A stretch of 64,000 bases of DNA from Gordius sp. MW1 (GCA_964036665.1 OZ038533.1:7586413-7650412), one strand, 5' to 3'. Shown: positions 11,621-23,840, counted from the stretch's first letter. Notes: a model not told the origin generated them from the sequence alone. Program-made: numbers and translations.

Positions 11621-11972
11621 TATAGTCTATAAAAGGTAAAGTCTGCAATCTAATGTTAAAGTAAAGAGTTATTTGTTCTTTTTCACAAAAATTGTTTGGA
11701 TCTTAAAAAACACTTCCGACGCAATTAACCATTTAATATGACATAAATTTTATTATGTAAATAATTAAGTTTAATTAGCTACACAATTTTTTTACTAACC
11801 ATTTGATTCAAATTCCAAAATCAAATAAAAATTAACATAATAAATATCCGAACAAATATTAAGTCATTTCTATTATAAGCATTTTTTATCATAGGAGGGG
11901 AAGGCTTTAGGCATATACCATATTATAAACCATCGCCAAGAAAAATACTTACTTTTATTATTTATTAACAAC

Positions 11973-12219
11973 CATGGGCATGGGCGTAGCCAGGGGGGGG
12001 GGCGGTTTTCAATGCAAAAACTTCGAAAAATTAATATTTTGCCCCCCTCTAATTGAACTTTTAGACGTTTGCCCCCCCCCCCTAATCCAAAACCTGGAAT
12101 TAGAGGGGGCAAAATGAACGTTTTTTGAAATTTTAGCCAAAATTTTAATAAATTTCAACAGATTTTTGGATTAGAGGGGGGCAGCCGCTCCTCCCTGCCC
12201 CCCCTTGGCTACGCCCATG
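11973..12219 (+). mobile_element. CATGGGCGTA MITE, copy A
   Basis: 247 bp, ends CATGGG(CATGGG)CGTAGCC and GGCTACGCCCATG, with the exact 8-bp duplication ttaacaac on each side (11965-11972, 12220-12227). It is the longest copy with both G- and C-rich subterminal runs and two copies of the 'gattagaggggg' motif. The 8-bp duplication suggests a hAT origin. Confidence 0.85.
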
Positions 12220-12227
12220 TTAACAAC

Positions 12228-14104
12228 AAAATGTTGTGGTAACATGATTGCACATCCTTCACCAAAATCCTATATAATATGAGATAAACTTATTTAATTT
12301 AGCGTTAGTTGATTGACATTTAAACACAAAATAAAATCAAACAACTTCGTTTTAAGTTCTATAACAGGCATCAAAATATAAGTATTTTTTTAATGTCCAT
12401 TTTCACTCAGTTTGTTTTTCCGTTGTGGTAGCTGAGTTGTTTCTAAAGTAATAGCAATGGGGCGCCCTGTTTTTAGAGGCTAGTTTATGTTAAATTAAAA
12501 TGGTTACGGTATTGTTTTGTTCTCCTATTTTATTTATCCTTAAGTTCTTGTGAAATATTAACCCTACAGATAACATACCAATTAGACCAAACGATTTTTA
12601 TAAATATTAAATAAAACCAAACAGTCGGAAAATTTCACACAAATTATTTTCTTCGCAAATAAAATGAAAATATTCATGTATAAGAATTTATTAACTGTCA
12701 AAATAATGTATTTGGCATTTGGACTTATCGTTTACAAGATATAAGGTATTTTAGGAGGCTTGGGTCATATTCACCTCCTGAAGCTAGTTGTGAACTATTT
12801 TTAAATATGATTTGTTACAAAAGGTTAAAATTTATTAGTTCTATAATTATATGGGTACAAACATAATTCCCATAATTAAAATTTATGCTAAACTTTTACA
12901 TTTCCTATTATTTACTTACAACTACCTACAAAACAGATGAGTCACATTATATTTTATAAAATTATGTGCAGTTATATTGATTTTTTGAATGGCATAAATG
13001 TTTTAACAACTATTTTTCTCACATATATAGATATACAAAATAGTAACTTTGGCCTTTTATTCTGGTAATTTCATATTATTTACAATAACTTTCAATTTTA
13101 GAGATTTACATTATTTAAAATTTTTAATATAAATAAAGAATAGGATGATTTTATTCTAAAATAAGGCAAAATAAAAAAATAGAGACTACTTGCTGAGAAA
13201 ATAAAATCAAATGACCAAAAAGTTTTTATTAGTCATTTTTAAGATTAAATACCAACTAATTTATCAATTAAATTAATAGTGAAATTGTGTATAAATCTAA
13301 AAATGTTTAAAAATCTAAAATGTTTAAAAAAAATTAATTGTTAAAAATTATAAGCCCTCATATCTTTTTTACTCAACCTATAAGTCATTTTTCTTATAAA
13401 TAGTGGCAACCTTTTATTATCATAAATTTATTATCAAATTTATAGCCTTACAATTTTTGGTATATAAAAAAGCTACACAATGACAAAAAAATCTACAATT
13501 TTGATTTTTACTCTATAGAAGGCTATAAAATATAGACCTATGACAAAAATATAAGCTTTATTGGCTCAAACTCCTTATTTTTTAAAATTACAAAGTTCTC
13601 GGTCATTTCAACTTCTAAAACCACAGAGGTAAAAAAGTGCAAGATCAACCAAAGAATGGTAGCAATAATTTGTTTCAAAGATTTAATTTTTCAGACATTA
13701 ATTTATCAAGATGTATATAAGCTAGAAATTATAAAAATCAAAGATACCCAAAATAAAAATTATTTAAAGAGAATTATAAAAACACAAATGTAAGGGTATC
13801 TGCTAAATTAATATTCCTATAAATAATTTTGATATAAGCCACGCTATCTGATAACTTTCGATAAGTATAATTTGCTTCACATAAATAATTGGGTCTGGCA
13901 TTTTAAAATCTTTTAAGGTAATAAAATATTTTATCTTATTTGAACTAAATTTGTTTAAAACAATTTTATATTTAAATCTTAAACAGCACATAAAAAATTT
14001 AGTATTTTAACCTTTAATGTTTTTAACAAAATATTTTGACTCAAATCTTATACAACATTCATAATTGCATATAACCTACTTGGGGTATGAACAACGTTTT
14101 TGGG
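12228..14104. other. AT-rich gap, no gene seen
   Basis: Long low-complexity AT-rich stretch. Only very short open frames, no repeat ends, no recognised domain. Confidence 0.5.
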
Positions 14105-14263
14105 TTAATCATATTTAAATAATGTAAAAAACGACCAGTATATTTCTCCTACAAGCTTATTGAAACTATCTACGTATAATACTTCATTAAACCGAGAAGC
14201 CCCGATAGTGTATTGAGGAGCTAATGGAAAAATTTCTTTGATAATAAAAGAAAATGAATCTGA
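14105..14263 (-). CDS. Possible last exon of an unrecognised membrane protein
   Basis: On the minus strand, a T-rich acceptor (tttttttctatggag) is followed by an open frame SDSFSFIIKEIFPLAPQY...TIGASRFNEVLY...GEIYWSFFTLFKYD and a stop at 14105-14107. The IFPLAPQYTIG segment faintly recalls the FxLxPQYxLG stretch of ABCA-type transporters, but one short segment is weak evidence. It lies beside a 28S rRNA fragment, so this area is rearranged. May be chance. Confidence 0.25.
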   Translation of the reverse strand, partial: SDSFSFIIKEIFPLAPQYTIGASRFNEVLYVDSFNKLVGEIYWSFFTLFKYD

Positions 14264-14297
14264 CTCCATAGAAAAAAATATCATATGCACGCTTCAA

Positions 14298-14632
14298 AAT
14301 GTCGTAAAGCAGCAGGTCTCCGAGGTAAACAGCCTCTAGTCGATAGAATAATGTAGGTAAGGGAAGTCGGCAAATTAGATCCGTAACTTCGGATGAAGGA
14401 TTGGCTCTAAAGGCTGGGCCGGTGGGGCTGTGGTGAGAAGCGAGTCCGGAATCGTACCGAGGCTAGGCCAGGTCTCTCGATCTAGCTCGGAACAGTGTCG
14501 AGTCCTCCTCGTTACCTTAGCTACGCGCTCCCGGTCTCGCGATCGGGAATACGCTTCGTCCGGCGCTTAACAACCAGTTTAGAACTGGTACGGACTCGGG
14601 AATCCGACTGTCTAATTAAAATAAAAAGCCAC
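14298..14632 (+). pseudogene. 28S rRNA fragment (pseudogene)
   Basis: Contains conserved large-subunit rRNA strings: GCAGCAGGTCTCCGAGGT, GTAGGTAAGGGAAGTCGGC, GATCCGTAACTTCGGAT, AAGGATTGGCTCTAAAGGC and GAATCCGACTGTCTAATTAAAA. Together they cover about 330 bp of the 3' half of 28S, from the stretch before the 'GTAGGTAAGGGAAGTCGGC' helix to just past the 'GAATCCGACTGT' block. Homology stops at both sides, and the expected downstream AACAAAGCATTGCGATGG is absent. This is an isolated, probably non-functional fragment inserted among AT-rich DNA. Confidence 0.85.
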
Positions 14633-14639
14633 TGTTGAT

Positions 14640-15137
14640 GTGCCATAAAGGGTACATAAAATAGCTACCATTAATTGTCTCGAGAACATTCAATGTGAGT
14701 GTGATACAAATCGAACGTAATAGAAACTCGGATATGCTTCTAGATATATGCATAGGGGGTGATAGCTAGTTCTTATTGTCACAACACGTTGTGTGAGTGC
14801 TCAACACTCATGTATAAGTAATAGAAGCTTTACAAATGTCATGTGGCGGTGCTATAGAATTAACAACAATAATTTTATCAAAGGTTTAGGAATACGGGAG
14901 TGAATTAGTAAAAAAAGGATTACACTAGAGGAGCCTATTTCACGCTAGACACTTATAATGGTGATTGTACTAAGTTTATCTTTTAACAACGAAACCGAAA
15001 GCCTTAAATGAAGCGCTTAATAACAAAACTAGCCATAACATAATGATAATTATTTATGAAGATGGCTAATTCCCGAAAGCGCCGAATCCCAAAATAAGTG
15101 AATGCTTAGCGACGATTTCCACATTTTCAAATATTCT
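14640..15137. other. Unassigned sequence next to the 28S fragment
   Basis: Less AT-rich than its surroundings, with the near-palindrome CACAACACGTTGTGTGAGTG near 14781. It does not continue the 28S pattern I know. Source unknown. Confidence 0.35.
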
Positions 15138-16944
15138 TAGATGCGAAAAAACCGTGAAAATTCTCGGTCACGAGACGAGATGAGACGAAAATTTTGAAAA
15201 ACTGACCCGAGACGAGAATTTTGATGTCGAGACGAGACGATAAGAGACTTTTTCGGCGAGATATGTGTTTTTTATTGATTATTAGATTTTAGTAAATTAT
15301 TGTGTATTTTAATTTACATATATGCAAATCAATACGATTGGAATATATTTGATATTAAGAATATACCTAAGTATAATATATGATATATTTTCGCAAAAAA
15401 TTTAAAATTTAGCAATTTCAGTTCATTAACCTAAGTATGGATGGCCCTTAGCATATGATGAGAGTTTTATTGTTGCGATTAGTTTATTTTGTATCGCCTT
15501 TTAAGTGTGTTTGCGAATTTTTGAAACCTACTTAAACGATGGTGATTATAAGTAATTGACTCTAAAAAATTTTAACTTTTTTTCATGGGTTTAACTTCTC
15601 AAATCAAATCAAAGGAATTTGTTTGAAAGGAAAAAATTTAAAAAATTTGGCGTCGAAAAAAAATATGTATTCATAGCATTCTTAAATATTAAAAAAATTA
15701 GGTTTAGAATGAGTTCTGATGTTGTAGTAAATATTATTATAGAATATTTGTATTTCGCAGTTTCTTAACCTGCATCATACGGTAATTATAAATTGGAAGT
15801 CAATTAGTTTGAATAATTATACAAGTTAAACTAAGGTAGCTCGAGATATTTTGGGCACCTAAGCGTCATTTGTGCCGGAATAACGATTTAAAAAGTAATA
15901 TTGAGTATTCGATGACACCGTAATAGACTAAATTATGAGTTTTACCGAAGTTTTTATGCTTAAACTAATAGTATACCTCTTAAATTTTTGAACCTTCATA
16001 ATACATTACGTGAAGTGAATACATTGTTTTGTCATGCATTATTTTCACATTATAAACCGAGTTTGGCAGGTGCATTCGGATTTACTATAATTTCTATAAT
16101 TCTGGCAACTAGGCAATATAAAATAAATACACTAACTTATACTGTATTAGATAAATAACTATTTAATGGCAAAGTTAGTTAATTTGATTATAACGATTTT
16201 TGTCATAAAATAAAATACGTGCACTTTAAGGTTTAAAACCTTATGTTCTTATTCCTTTATAATGCTGTTTTTATTGTTGTTTTTACAACTTTCTAATATA
16301 TACAACTAATTATCAATTCTGTAAATAATAATATTATCATTAAAAGTCACTCGCACTTTGTGGTTTATAATGCTATAGTAAACATGCGATAAACTCTATG
16401 GGCTATAATTGATGATGTGGTAATATCAATGGACTAAAACTTTTGCCCTAAATACGTTAAGTTCTATTTTGAAGCTTTAACCAGGGTTAATAAAGGACCT
16501 CAATTTGCCTAATATGTAATTAAGTCAAATATGAGTGAACTTATTAATTTCTAAGTCTATTTTATCAAACACAGTGAATTTGATACAAATGTTACAATTT
16601 GCTAGAACTATTATAATTTAATTTTCTATACTTCAAATTTGTTTATAGTTTTTTTTAAATTGTCAATAAGATGTCGTGTCGCGCTAAATCTTTAAAAAGT
16701 TTGCGGATTAAAATTTTTTAAAAAATATAAAGGTTTTAAATGTGGATTTTTTAAACACTTATTTAATCTTTTTAATAAAAAGGAGAAATTTTCATTTCGT
16801 TAATAAAAAAAAGTCGAGACAAGTTGAGAATTCGCGTCGAGACGAGACCGAGATTTTTCTAGACCGAGACGAGATCAAGATTTTCAATCGTTTCCAACAC
16901 GAGACGAGATTTTACTTCGACACCAAGACGAGATCAAAACACTA
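15138..16944 (+). mobile_element. hAT-like element with CGAGACGAGAC-rich ends, copy 1
   Basis: About 1.8 kb. Starts TAGATGCGAAAAAACCG, then repeated CGAGACGAGA/GACCGAGA motifs. It ends with the same motifs and ATCAAAACACTA. Internal sequence matches the inverted copy at 46984-48855, which has a clean 8-bp duplication; none is visible here, so this copy is older. Subterminal GAGACGAGAC arrays probably served as transposase-binding sites. No transposase frame. Confidence 0.75.
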
Positions 16945-17118
16945 GCTATTTTAATATTTAAGTTAGTATCTCAAATTTTTTAAGAGCGCTGCAATTAATA
17001 AACACTAATTTTTAAAATTATTACAAGCAAATATAAATTTAGTTTTAACTGCAGATATTAAATTTTCCAATATCTAAAAAGATATTTGAAATTAATTAAT
17101 TAGTTGAGGTTTATTAAT

Positions 17119-17383
17119 ATTTTTAAGAAGGTAATAATAACCCCTTTTAGGAGTGCCGCAATTAACTTAATAGTATACTCTAATTAGCACAATCTATATG
17201 TAATTTTAATTAGAGACTAATTTGATTATATATATCCCTATCTTTTTAAGCATGTGAGTCGAAAATGATAACAGACATATAACGTTTCAGCTCTAGTCTC
17301 TAATTAAAATTGCCTATACGCTTATACTTTTAAATTAATTGCGGCACTCCTGAATGGGGTTATTATTATCTTCTTAAAAATAT
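17119..17383. mobile_element. Fold-back MITE with ~50-bp inverted arms
   Basis: Left arm (from ATATTTTTAAGAAGGTAATA through AGGAGTGCCGCAATTAA) is mirrored by the right arm (TTAATTGCGGCACTCC through CTTCTTAAAAATAT). The centre holds TAGTCTCTAATTAAAATTG. The central part recurs at about 34.48-34.59 kb. Family not recognised. Confidence 0.7.
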
Positions 17384-17655
17384 CTACAAACATATTAATA
17401 CAGTTTTAATTATTCTTGCTCTAAGTTAGTCACATGTATATTAACATTTTATAAGACATTGTATGCAATATGAGTTTATTGATTTACAATTATAATTACA
17501 AATGGTATCTAAAAATTCAAAACGTTTCGTTTCTTTTTTAATATAATTGTAAACACCTAATTTTTGGGGCTCTAATCTTGATATAATCAAAGCCTTTATG
17601 GGTCACGATCATGCATTTTAAATAGATTTATAAAGCTCTAAAAATAATATTTATC

Positions 17656-17727
17656 GTGGTGGCCTAGTGGGTACAAGTTTAGACTTTAAAGCGCGAGGTT
17701 GCCGGTTCGATACCACCTCCGGCACTT
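17656..17727 (+). repeat. tRNA-like head with A and B boxes at the start of a LINE
   Basis: Has an A-box-like TGGCCTAGTGG (17660-17670) and a B box GGTTCGATACC (17704-17714) at tRNA-like spacing. These are the internal RNA polymerase III promoter elements. Stem pairing is poor, so it is a tRNA-derived sequence and not a tRNA gene. It leads straight into the RTE-like LINE that follows. Confidence 0.65.
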
Positions 17728-20700
17728 ATTTCAAAGATTAAAATATCCCACATTGTCAACACGGCTGTCAGGCTTGGATAGCCATAAAAGTTCGTAATAA
17801 TGAAAGTAATGAAAGCGCTAGGGCGTCCTCCGTAAACGACGCGAATGGTAGGCGCCTGTATCATGTGAAAAGTCAACGAGGGTCACTACATCTTCCGCAA
17901 ACGGATGTAGTTAAAGAAACTAGTTTGCTAGGGACGAGATTGAGAGTGGGCTCACTAAATATTGGAACGATGACAGCAAAATGCTGAGAAGTTTCTAACA
18001 CCCTCAGCAAGCGACGGGTCAATATAGCGTGTATACAGGAAACAAGATGGCGAGCCGCAAAAGCAAGGTTGATAGGTGAAGGCTATAAACTTTACTTCAA
18101 TGGCCTAGAAACGAATAAAAATGGCGTGGCAGTCATCTTCCCATCTGCAAGATAAAGTCATTGAGTTACGAAGAAAAAGTGGGCGACTCATGATGTTGAA
18201 ACTCTGCATAGAAGGTCAAATGATTAATGTAGTTTCCGGATATGCTCCGCAAACAGGATGCACAGATGACGAAAAGGAGGAATTTTGGAAAGAGTTAGAC
18301 GAAACACTGCGCATGATACCCAGAGCCGATATAGTTATAATTGGAGCGGATATGAATGGTCACGTAGGCAAAACAAGAGAAGGACTCGGACGGTAACATG
18401 GTGGAAATGGATACGGAGCGAGAAACGATGAAGGCGACAAAATATTGAAAAAACCCGTGGCATTTGATTTGGCAATCACAAATACCTTCTTCAAAAAGAA
18501 TGTAATTCACCTAATAACGTACAAAAGTGGAAATCGATCTTAGCAGATTGACTTCCTCCTAATATCAAGAAAGGAATTAAAAAATGTACGAGATTGTAAG
18601 GTGATACCAGGTGAGGCTATTGCAGCCCAGCATAGACTTGTTGTGATGGAGTATACCATCACCAAGGCGAAAACACAAAAGCCGAAGAGATTAAATGGGA
18701 AAATCAAATGGATCCGGCTACCAAAATTGAAAGATATTTAAAATGATCATCTATTTGAACGGCTGCAAATAGATGATCAGCATAATGCTAACGATATGTG
18801 GAATAACATAGCTAACAAGGTACGATCAGTAACGAGGTGTGTTCTAGGAAAAGGTAAGCCAGGTATACAAAAAGATAAGGAGACATGGTGGTGGAACGAA
18901 GACGTGCAACGCCTGGTCAAATTGAAAAGAAAGCTATACAAATTATGGTCAGGCAACAGAAATGAAGAAACACGATTGGCAAATGTGAAAGCCAAAAAGG
19001 AGGCAACGTTGTGTAGCCAAAGCTAAAACAGAGGTCAACGAAATTTGAATGCCAAGTTAACCAGTAAAGAAGGTGAAAGAATTATCTACAAAATCGCAAA
19101 GACCAGGCTAAGGAACTCTAAGGATGTGGTAAACGTAAAAACCATAAAGAGCAACGATGGCATCACTCTAACTCTGGACCATCAAATCATAGATCGTTGG
19201 ATAAAGAATTATTAAACAGTGAAAATGGGTTTTCGGACTACTGCGATAGCAAGAACTGTGAATATGACCCAGAGTTAGAAGTGACAGAAGAAGAAATTGA
19301 TCAGGCGCTTAAAGATGACCATGGGTAGAGCGATGGGACCTGATAATATACCTATGGAAGCTTTCAAAGTGCTAGGATCCTTAGGTGTACATCTACTTGC
19401 AAAGCTGTTTATCAAAATACTTGCAAGTGGTATGATGCCTGATGAGGGGAGGGAAAGCTATGTTATACCTATCTATAAAATGAAGGGAGATGTACAAGAA
19501 TGCAACAATTATCGAGGGATAAAGTTAACGAGTCACGTAATGAAGGTGTGGGAAAAGGTTATAGAAGCTAGACTCCGAAAAATAATATCAATAGATGAAC
19601 CACAATTTGGGTTCATGTCTGGAAAGTCGACTTCAGATGCAATACATGGTCTTAGGAGACTTATGGAATTATATAAGGAAAATTAAAAGGATCTTCATAT
19701 GTGTTTCATCGATCTTGAGAAAACTTTCGATAAAGTGCCAAGGCGGCTGATATGGGAAAGCCTGAGTTCCAATGGTGTACCCAACGCTTATATAATGTTA
19801 AAAAAGGATATGTATAGAAACAAAAAAACTAAAGTTCGGACATCCAGTGGTACATCAAAGGGATTCAGTCTAAATGTCGGTGTGCATCAAGGATCGGCCC
19901 CAAATCCATTGCTCTTCATAACAGTAATGGATTCGATAACGAAGGACCTGAAACGCGAATCACCTTGGGAAATGCTCTTTGCGGATGATATCGTCCTGTG
20001 CGCAGGCTCAAAGGTGGAATTAGCAGAGGAGGTAGAAGTGTGGATGGAGCGAATTGAAAGCAAAGGCCTTAGGGTCAACCGAGATAAAACTGAATATGTA
20101 TGCTTGGGGTCGGGGAATGAATACAAATAAAAACACCTGCAAATCGATGACTGGTGTTTAGTAGGAAGGAATTCAAATATCTTGGTTCTAGGGTACAATG
20201 TGATGGAGGTGTGGAAAACGAAATTAGGGCAAGAATAAACGCAGGATGGCTAAAATTCAGGGAGTTGAGTGGTGTCCTATGTGACAAGCACATACCACTT
20301 AAATTGAAAGGACGGTTATATAACACCGTTATTGTACCTACGGTATTGTATGGAGCGGAAACCTGGGCAATTAAGGCAAAAGAGGAGCAAAGCTTGGCTA
20401 CAATGGGGATGCGAATGTTGAGATGGATCTTGGGAATAAGCAAAAAGGCCCATATAAGGAATCAAGACATAAGGGATAAACTACATAAAATTCCGATTCA
20501 GAGAAAGTTGGTGGTAAGAAGATTGAGATGGTATGGCAATTTGGAGAGACGGGAGGAAAGTCACTTGGCAAATCGTATCAGGAAAGTGCAAGTCGAAGGT
20601 AAACGAAAGAGAGGGAGGCCTAAACTGACTTGGAAGCATAAAATAGATATAGACTTGAGAAGGTACGAGCTAAAGCGAAGCTGGTGTAAGTGCAGGAATA

Positions 20701-20770
20701 CATGGAGACCCTATTTGAAGGAGCTGACCACTAAATGTGACAAACAGCTATAAGAAAAAAAATATTTAAC
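17656..20770 (+). mobile_element. RTE-like LINE (non-LTR retrotransposon), degenerate
   Basis: A ~3.1-kb non-LTR element with a single polyprotein order. The apurinic-type endonuclease (~17920-18720) shows VGSLNIGTMT, IACIQETRW, VVSGYAPQTG and VIIGADMNGHVG, and an FLLISRK segment. The reverse transcriptase (~19280-20130) shows MGPDNIPMEAFK, YVIPIYKMKGD, NNYRGIKLTSH, FIDLEKTFDKVPR and the catalytic MLFADDIVLC. The C-terminal part (20154-20753) shows EFKYLGSRVQ, VLYGAETWAI, LRWYGNLERR and GKRKRGRPKLTWK. An A-rich tail follows the last stop. Several in-frame stops and frame changes (for instance at about 18394 and 19684) show it is dead. The frames resemble the RTE/BovB group that is often annotated as 'craniofacial development protein 2-like'. 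Confidence 0.88.
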
Positions 20771-20780
20771 CCGAGAGGTA

Positions 20781-21145
20781 CCAGTGTAACCCGTAGGTGA
20801 CACCACTTTGAACGCTTATAATTTTTAAACTATTGGATGAAATATTAATTTTTAAGTTGAATATGAAAGAGCACACTTAGGTGAATCGCTGATATGTTTT
20901 ATCCCCTTTACTCTTCTTTCTTTCATTAATAATGCGGTCTCATATCGCTAATTTTGAAATTTCGACTGCTTCTCATATATTCACTAAAAAAGGAAACTCA
21001 ACCATAATTAATCTTATTTTAATTTATATCATTAAAATCTTGACACTTTCACAATTATTCTGATATGAAATTTAATTGTTTTTGGTTAATTAAAATGGGA
21101 ATAATGATGCTTCAAAGTTGGTGGTAACCTGTAGGTTACACTGGG
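20781..21145. mobile_element. Terminal-inverted-repeat element, CCAGTGTAACC ends
   Basis: About 365 bp. The left end CCAGTGTAACCCGTAGGT plus GACACCA and TTTGAA is mirrored by the right end TTCAAAGTTGG...AACCTGTAGGTTACACTGG. No clear target duplication was identified, so the superfamily is open. It begins right after the LINE tail. Confidence 0.6.
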
Positions 21146-21804
21146 CAGATGTCCATACGTAAGCTTATGTAAATGAGTAATGCTACTTTTTATTTGCTTT
21201 AATTTAATTTTTTATAAGTAATCTCGTACAAAAATATCCTTATTACAAAGTTAATACCGCTTTGAGGTAAAAATTATATAATTAATTTAATCTTTGACCC
21301 CATCCACTTGGAAAATCCTGAAGATTACTTGAAACAATTTCTTTCAAATGATGTTATTTTGTATGTGGTGAATATGAGTAATTTATATGCCTCTCAGCAT
21401 AACTACAATCTCAATAGACAGTATTAGGAAAGGGATTTATTAAAAAAAGAATTGCTCCAGGATGAGTCAGGCGGTTGATTAATTAATGCGGAGCAATGTA
21501 AGGTTGGGGGGATGATGGGGCTAGGGATTGGCAATTGGGGAGCCTCTTCAAAGTTAGAAGCCAGGGGTGGAATTGGTTAGCAGGGTGGAGGTAATTTACA
21601 AGAAGAGGGGTATCTTGAAGACATAGGGCCATGGCCTAAAAACAATTGTGTTTATCAAGGCATATTCGTCGCTTACAAGTTAAGCATAGGGGTTTAGAGA
21701 AAAAAACTTGATTTAAGAGAGGATAAATTGAACAATTGATATCAAAGTTGGGATTATTTTATGTTTTAAAGCTGTATGATTTATAAAAAAATTTCAAGTT
21801 TAAT
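21146..21804. other. No gene seen
   Basis: Partly G-rich between 21480 and 21620 (ggttggggggatgatgggg, aagaagaggggta). No open frame or repeat ends recognised. Confidence 0.4.
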
Positions 21805-22592
21805 CAGGTGCGTAGCCAGGATTTTCTCAGGGGGGGAAGCTGCCCAATTTTTTTGCCATTTTATTTGTAATAAACCACTGCTGGGCCCACTCGGCCAAGA
21901 GGACGGGCAGGCTACCATCGTAAATTAAGATTTTCAAATAGCCCTGAGGGCACCATAATAATGAGATTTTTTATATACTTTATTATTTTTTGTCACCTTT
22001 TTATTTATAAAAATCTTAAAATTAAATAAATTTTTTTAGAAATTAAGACAAAAATAATGCTTGAAATTTAAAATCGTCATTTTGGGCCTGCTGTTCGGAC
22101 AGCATAAGTAAATTGGGCAATTAAAGAGTTTAGGCTGACCCTGGGGGCAATTTATTTATGAAACCGCTTAGCGGAAAATGGACAAATATGATAAATGATA
22201 AAGGTATAAATTTTTATAGAATGAGGAACATTATAATAAATAATTATCTAATTTTTCATTTACCCAGCGATTGTCATCTAGTCATTTAGAGATTTGACCT
22301 GAAGTAGGAGAATTACCTATATTAGTTAATATTGCCAATTCCTTGACATCCTATTTCATTTATAAGCTTTTAATCTCTTGATTATGAAAAAACTACAATC
22401 CTTGATGCATGTGGTGTTAAGAAGACAAATAAATGTGAATGTGGTTGAAGCTTTTTGCCAAAAATTAAATTTAAAAATAAATATAAATCTTTCAAGGCTT
22501 TTATAAGTATCTGAGTAAATATTTTTAACAATATTTTATTTATATCAATTTTTTTAATTTTTTTTAGGGGGGGGGCCTTGGCTACGCTACTC
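21805..22592. mobile_element. Probable non-autonomous hAT-like element
   Basis: Left end CAGGTGCGTAGCCAGG and right end CCTTGGCTACGC(TACTC) are inverted, with G-rich subterminal runs as in neighbouring families. No convincing 8-bp duplication. The interior is non-coding. Confidence 0.5.
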
Positions 22593-22655
22593 ATTGTATA
22601 ATCAGTGGCATAGCTAGTCTTTTTGCCTTGGGGGGGGGGGTGAGCGGGGTCAAAC

Positions 22656-22821
22656 CATGGGCGTAGGTAGGGGGGGGGGAACAAAAAAAATTTCAATACA
22701 AATACAAAAACCCTTAAAGATTAAAAAAATTATGTTTTGCCCCCCCCCCCGTAATTGAATTTAAAACATTTTCGACTACCCCCCCCCCCCCCCCCAAATA
22801 CTAAACCTGGATGCGCCCATG
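22656..22821 (+). mobile_element. CATGGGCGTA MITE, copy B
   Basis: 166 bp, starts CATGGGCGTAGGTAGG and ends CCTGGATGCGCCCATG. Flanks ggtcaaac / agtaaaac match at 6 of 8 positions. Long C runs inside. Nested in the large hAT element. Confidence 0.75.
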
Positions 22822-23399
22822 AGTAAAACGCAATTGGAAATTTTTTCCCTCATAAGGACTAAAATTCCGCTACTAATTTGTGTATTTTTTCTAATAACAT
22901 CACATTGGTATGTCTTAGACCCTCATGTTTATAGGGCATAGAATAAATAAAATTGTAGTTGAAGCAATATAGAAAATTTCACATGGTATAATAAGTTTTT
23001 GTATAAATAAATTGTAAGGGCACAAAGTGAACGGGGATATTGACAAGAAATCTTTGACATTTAAAAAAATAATACAAATAGTTAAAAAACTATACAACAA
23101 AGTTTTAATACAGATATTTTATTGCCACAATCCCAAAAAAATCTTGGCCATATACATAACAAATTTTAATTCTAAATATGCAATAATGGCAGCATTTATT
23201 TTCAGGCAGCATTTATATCAGGAAAACAATTAGATTCTCAAAAAGCGAAATTATAACATAAAATATAATAAAACTTATTTGTAAAATCAAAATTCGCAAA
23301 TGCTAAAATGAGTATTGAAAGTTATTGTTTCTGATGATATTATAGATTTCATTTGCACAAACCCCCTTTGCACCACCAAAAACTTAAAATGAACTAATA

Positions 23400-23840
23400 A
23401 CGGCAAAAATGATTATAAAAAAGATTCTATCAAAATTAAATGAATCAAAATTTTATTTAATAATTTTAGATGAAATAAGAGATGTGAGTGCACAGAACAA
23501 CTTAGCGTTTGTGTACATTTTGTTGAATCCAATGACACATGAAGAATTTTTTTAAGGATTTTTATCCCTTGAAAAATTTGATGCATAAACAATTGTCAAT
23601 AAAATTCAGGAATTTTTTATTAATACAAATTTTGATGCATAAACAATTGTCAATAAAATTCAGGAATTTTTTATTAATAGAAATTTAAAAGCAATATGTG
23701 CTGCTCAAACTTATGATAAGGCATACCTAATAAAGGGGAAAAAACGATGTACAAATTTTTTTTGGAAAATCATTGTTATATGTGTATGTAATACATAAAA
23801 ATATGCAAGATATGCTAAACAATAAGCATGTGAGATGGAC
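23400..23840 (+). pseudogene. hAT transposase fragment (catalytic-domain part)
   Basis: One frame reads SKFYLIILDEIRDVSAQNNLAFVYIL, then GFLSLEKFDA and AQTYDKAYLIKGKKRC. This matches the order DETRDVS...GF...YDGA...GK seen in hAT transposases of the Zaphod/ZMYM-like group. Several stops, plus a 54-bp duplication at 23577-23683, show it is dead. Codes on the plus strand, towards the opposite-strand C-terminal fragment at 23903-24166. Confidence 0.7.
23577..23683 (+). repeat. 54-bp tandem duplication within the hAT fragment
   Basis: tttgatgcataaacaattgt and the following 34 bases occur twice in a row (starts 23577 and 23631), ending in ...ttattaata. It duplicates part of the transposase frame (TIVNKIQEFFIN). 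Confidence 0.9.

Noticed and set aside
14298-14632. Functional 28S rRNA gene
   Set aside because: Only about 330 bp is present, with diverged positions and abrupt edges.
17656-17727. Functional tRNA gene
   Set aside because: Boxes A and B are present but the acceptor and T stems do not pair well, and it is joined to a LINE.
20760-20780. piggyBac ends because of TTAACCC after the LINE
   Set aside because: No matching GGGTTAA on the other side; the inverted ends start later at CCAGTG.
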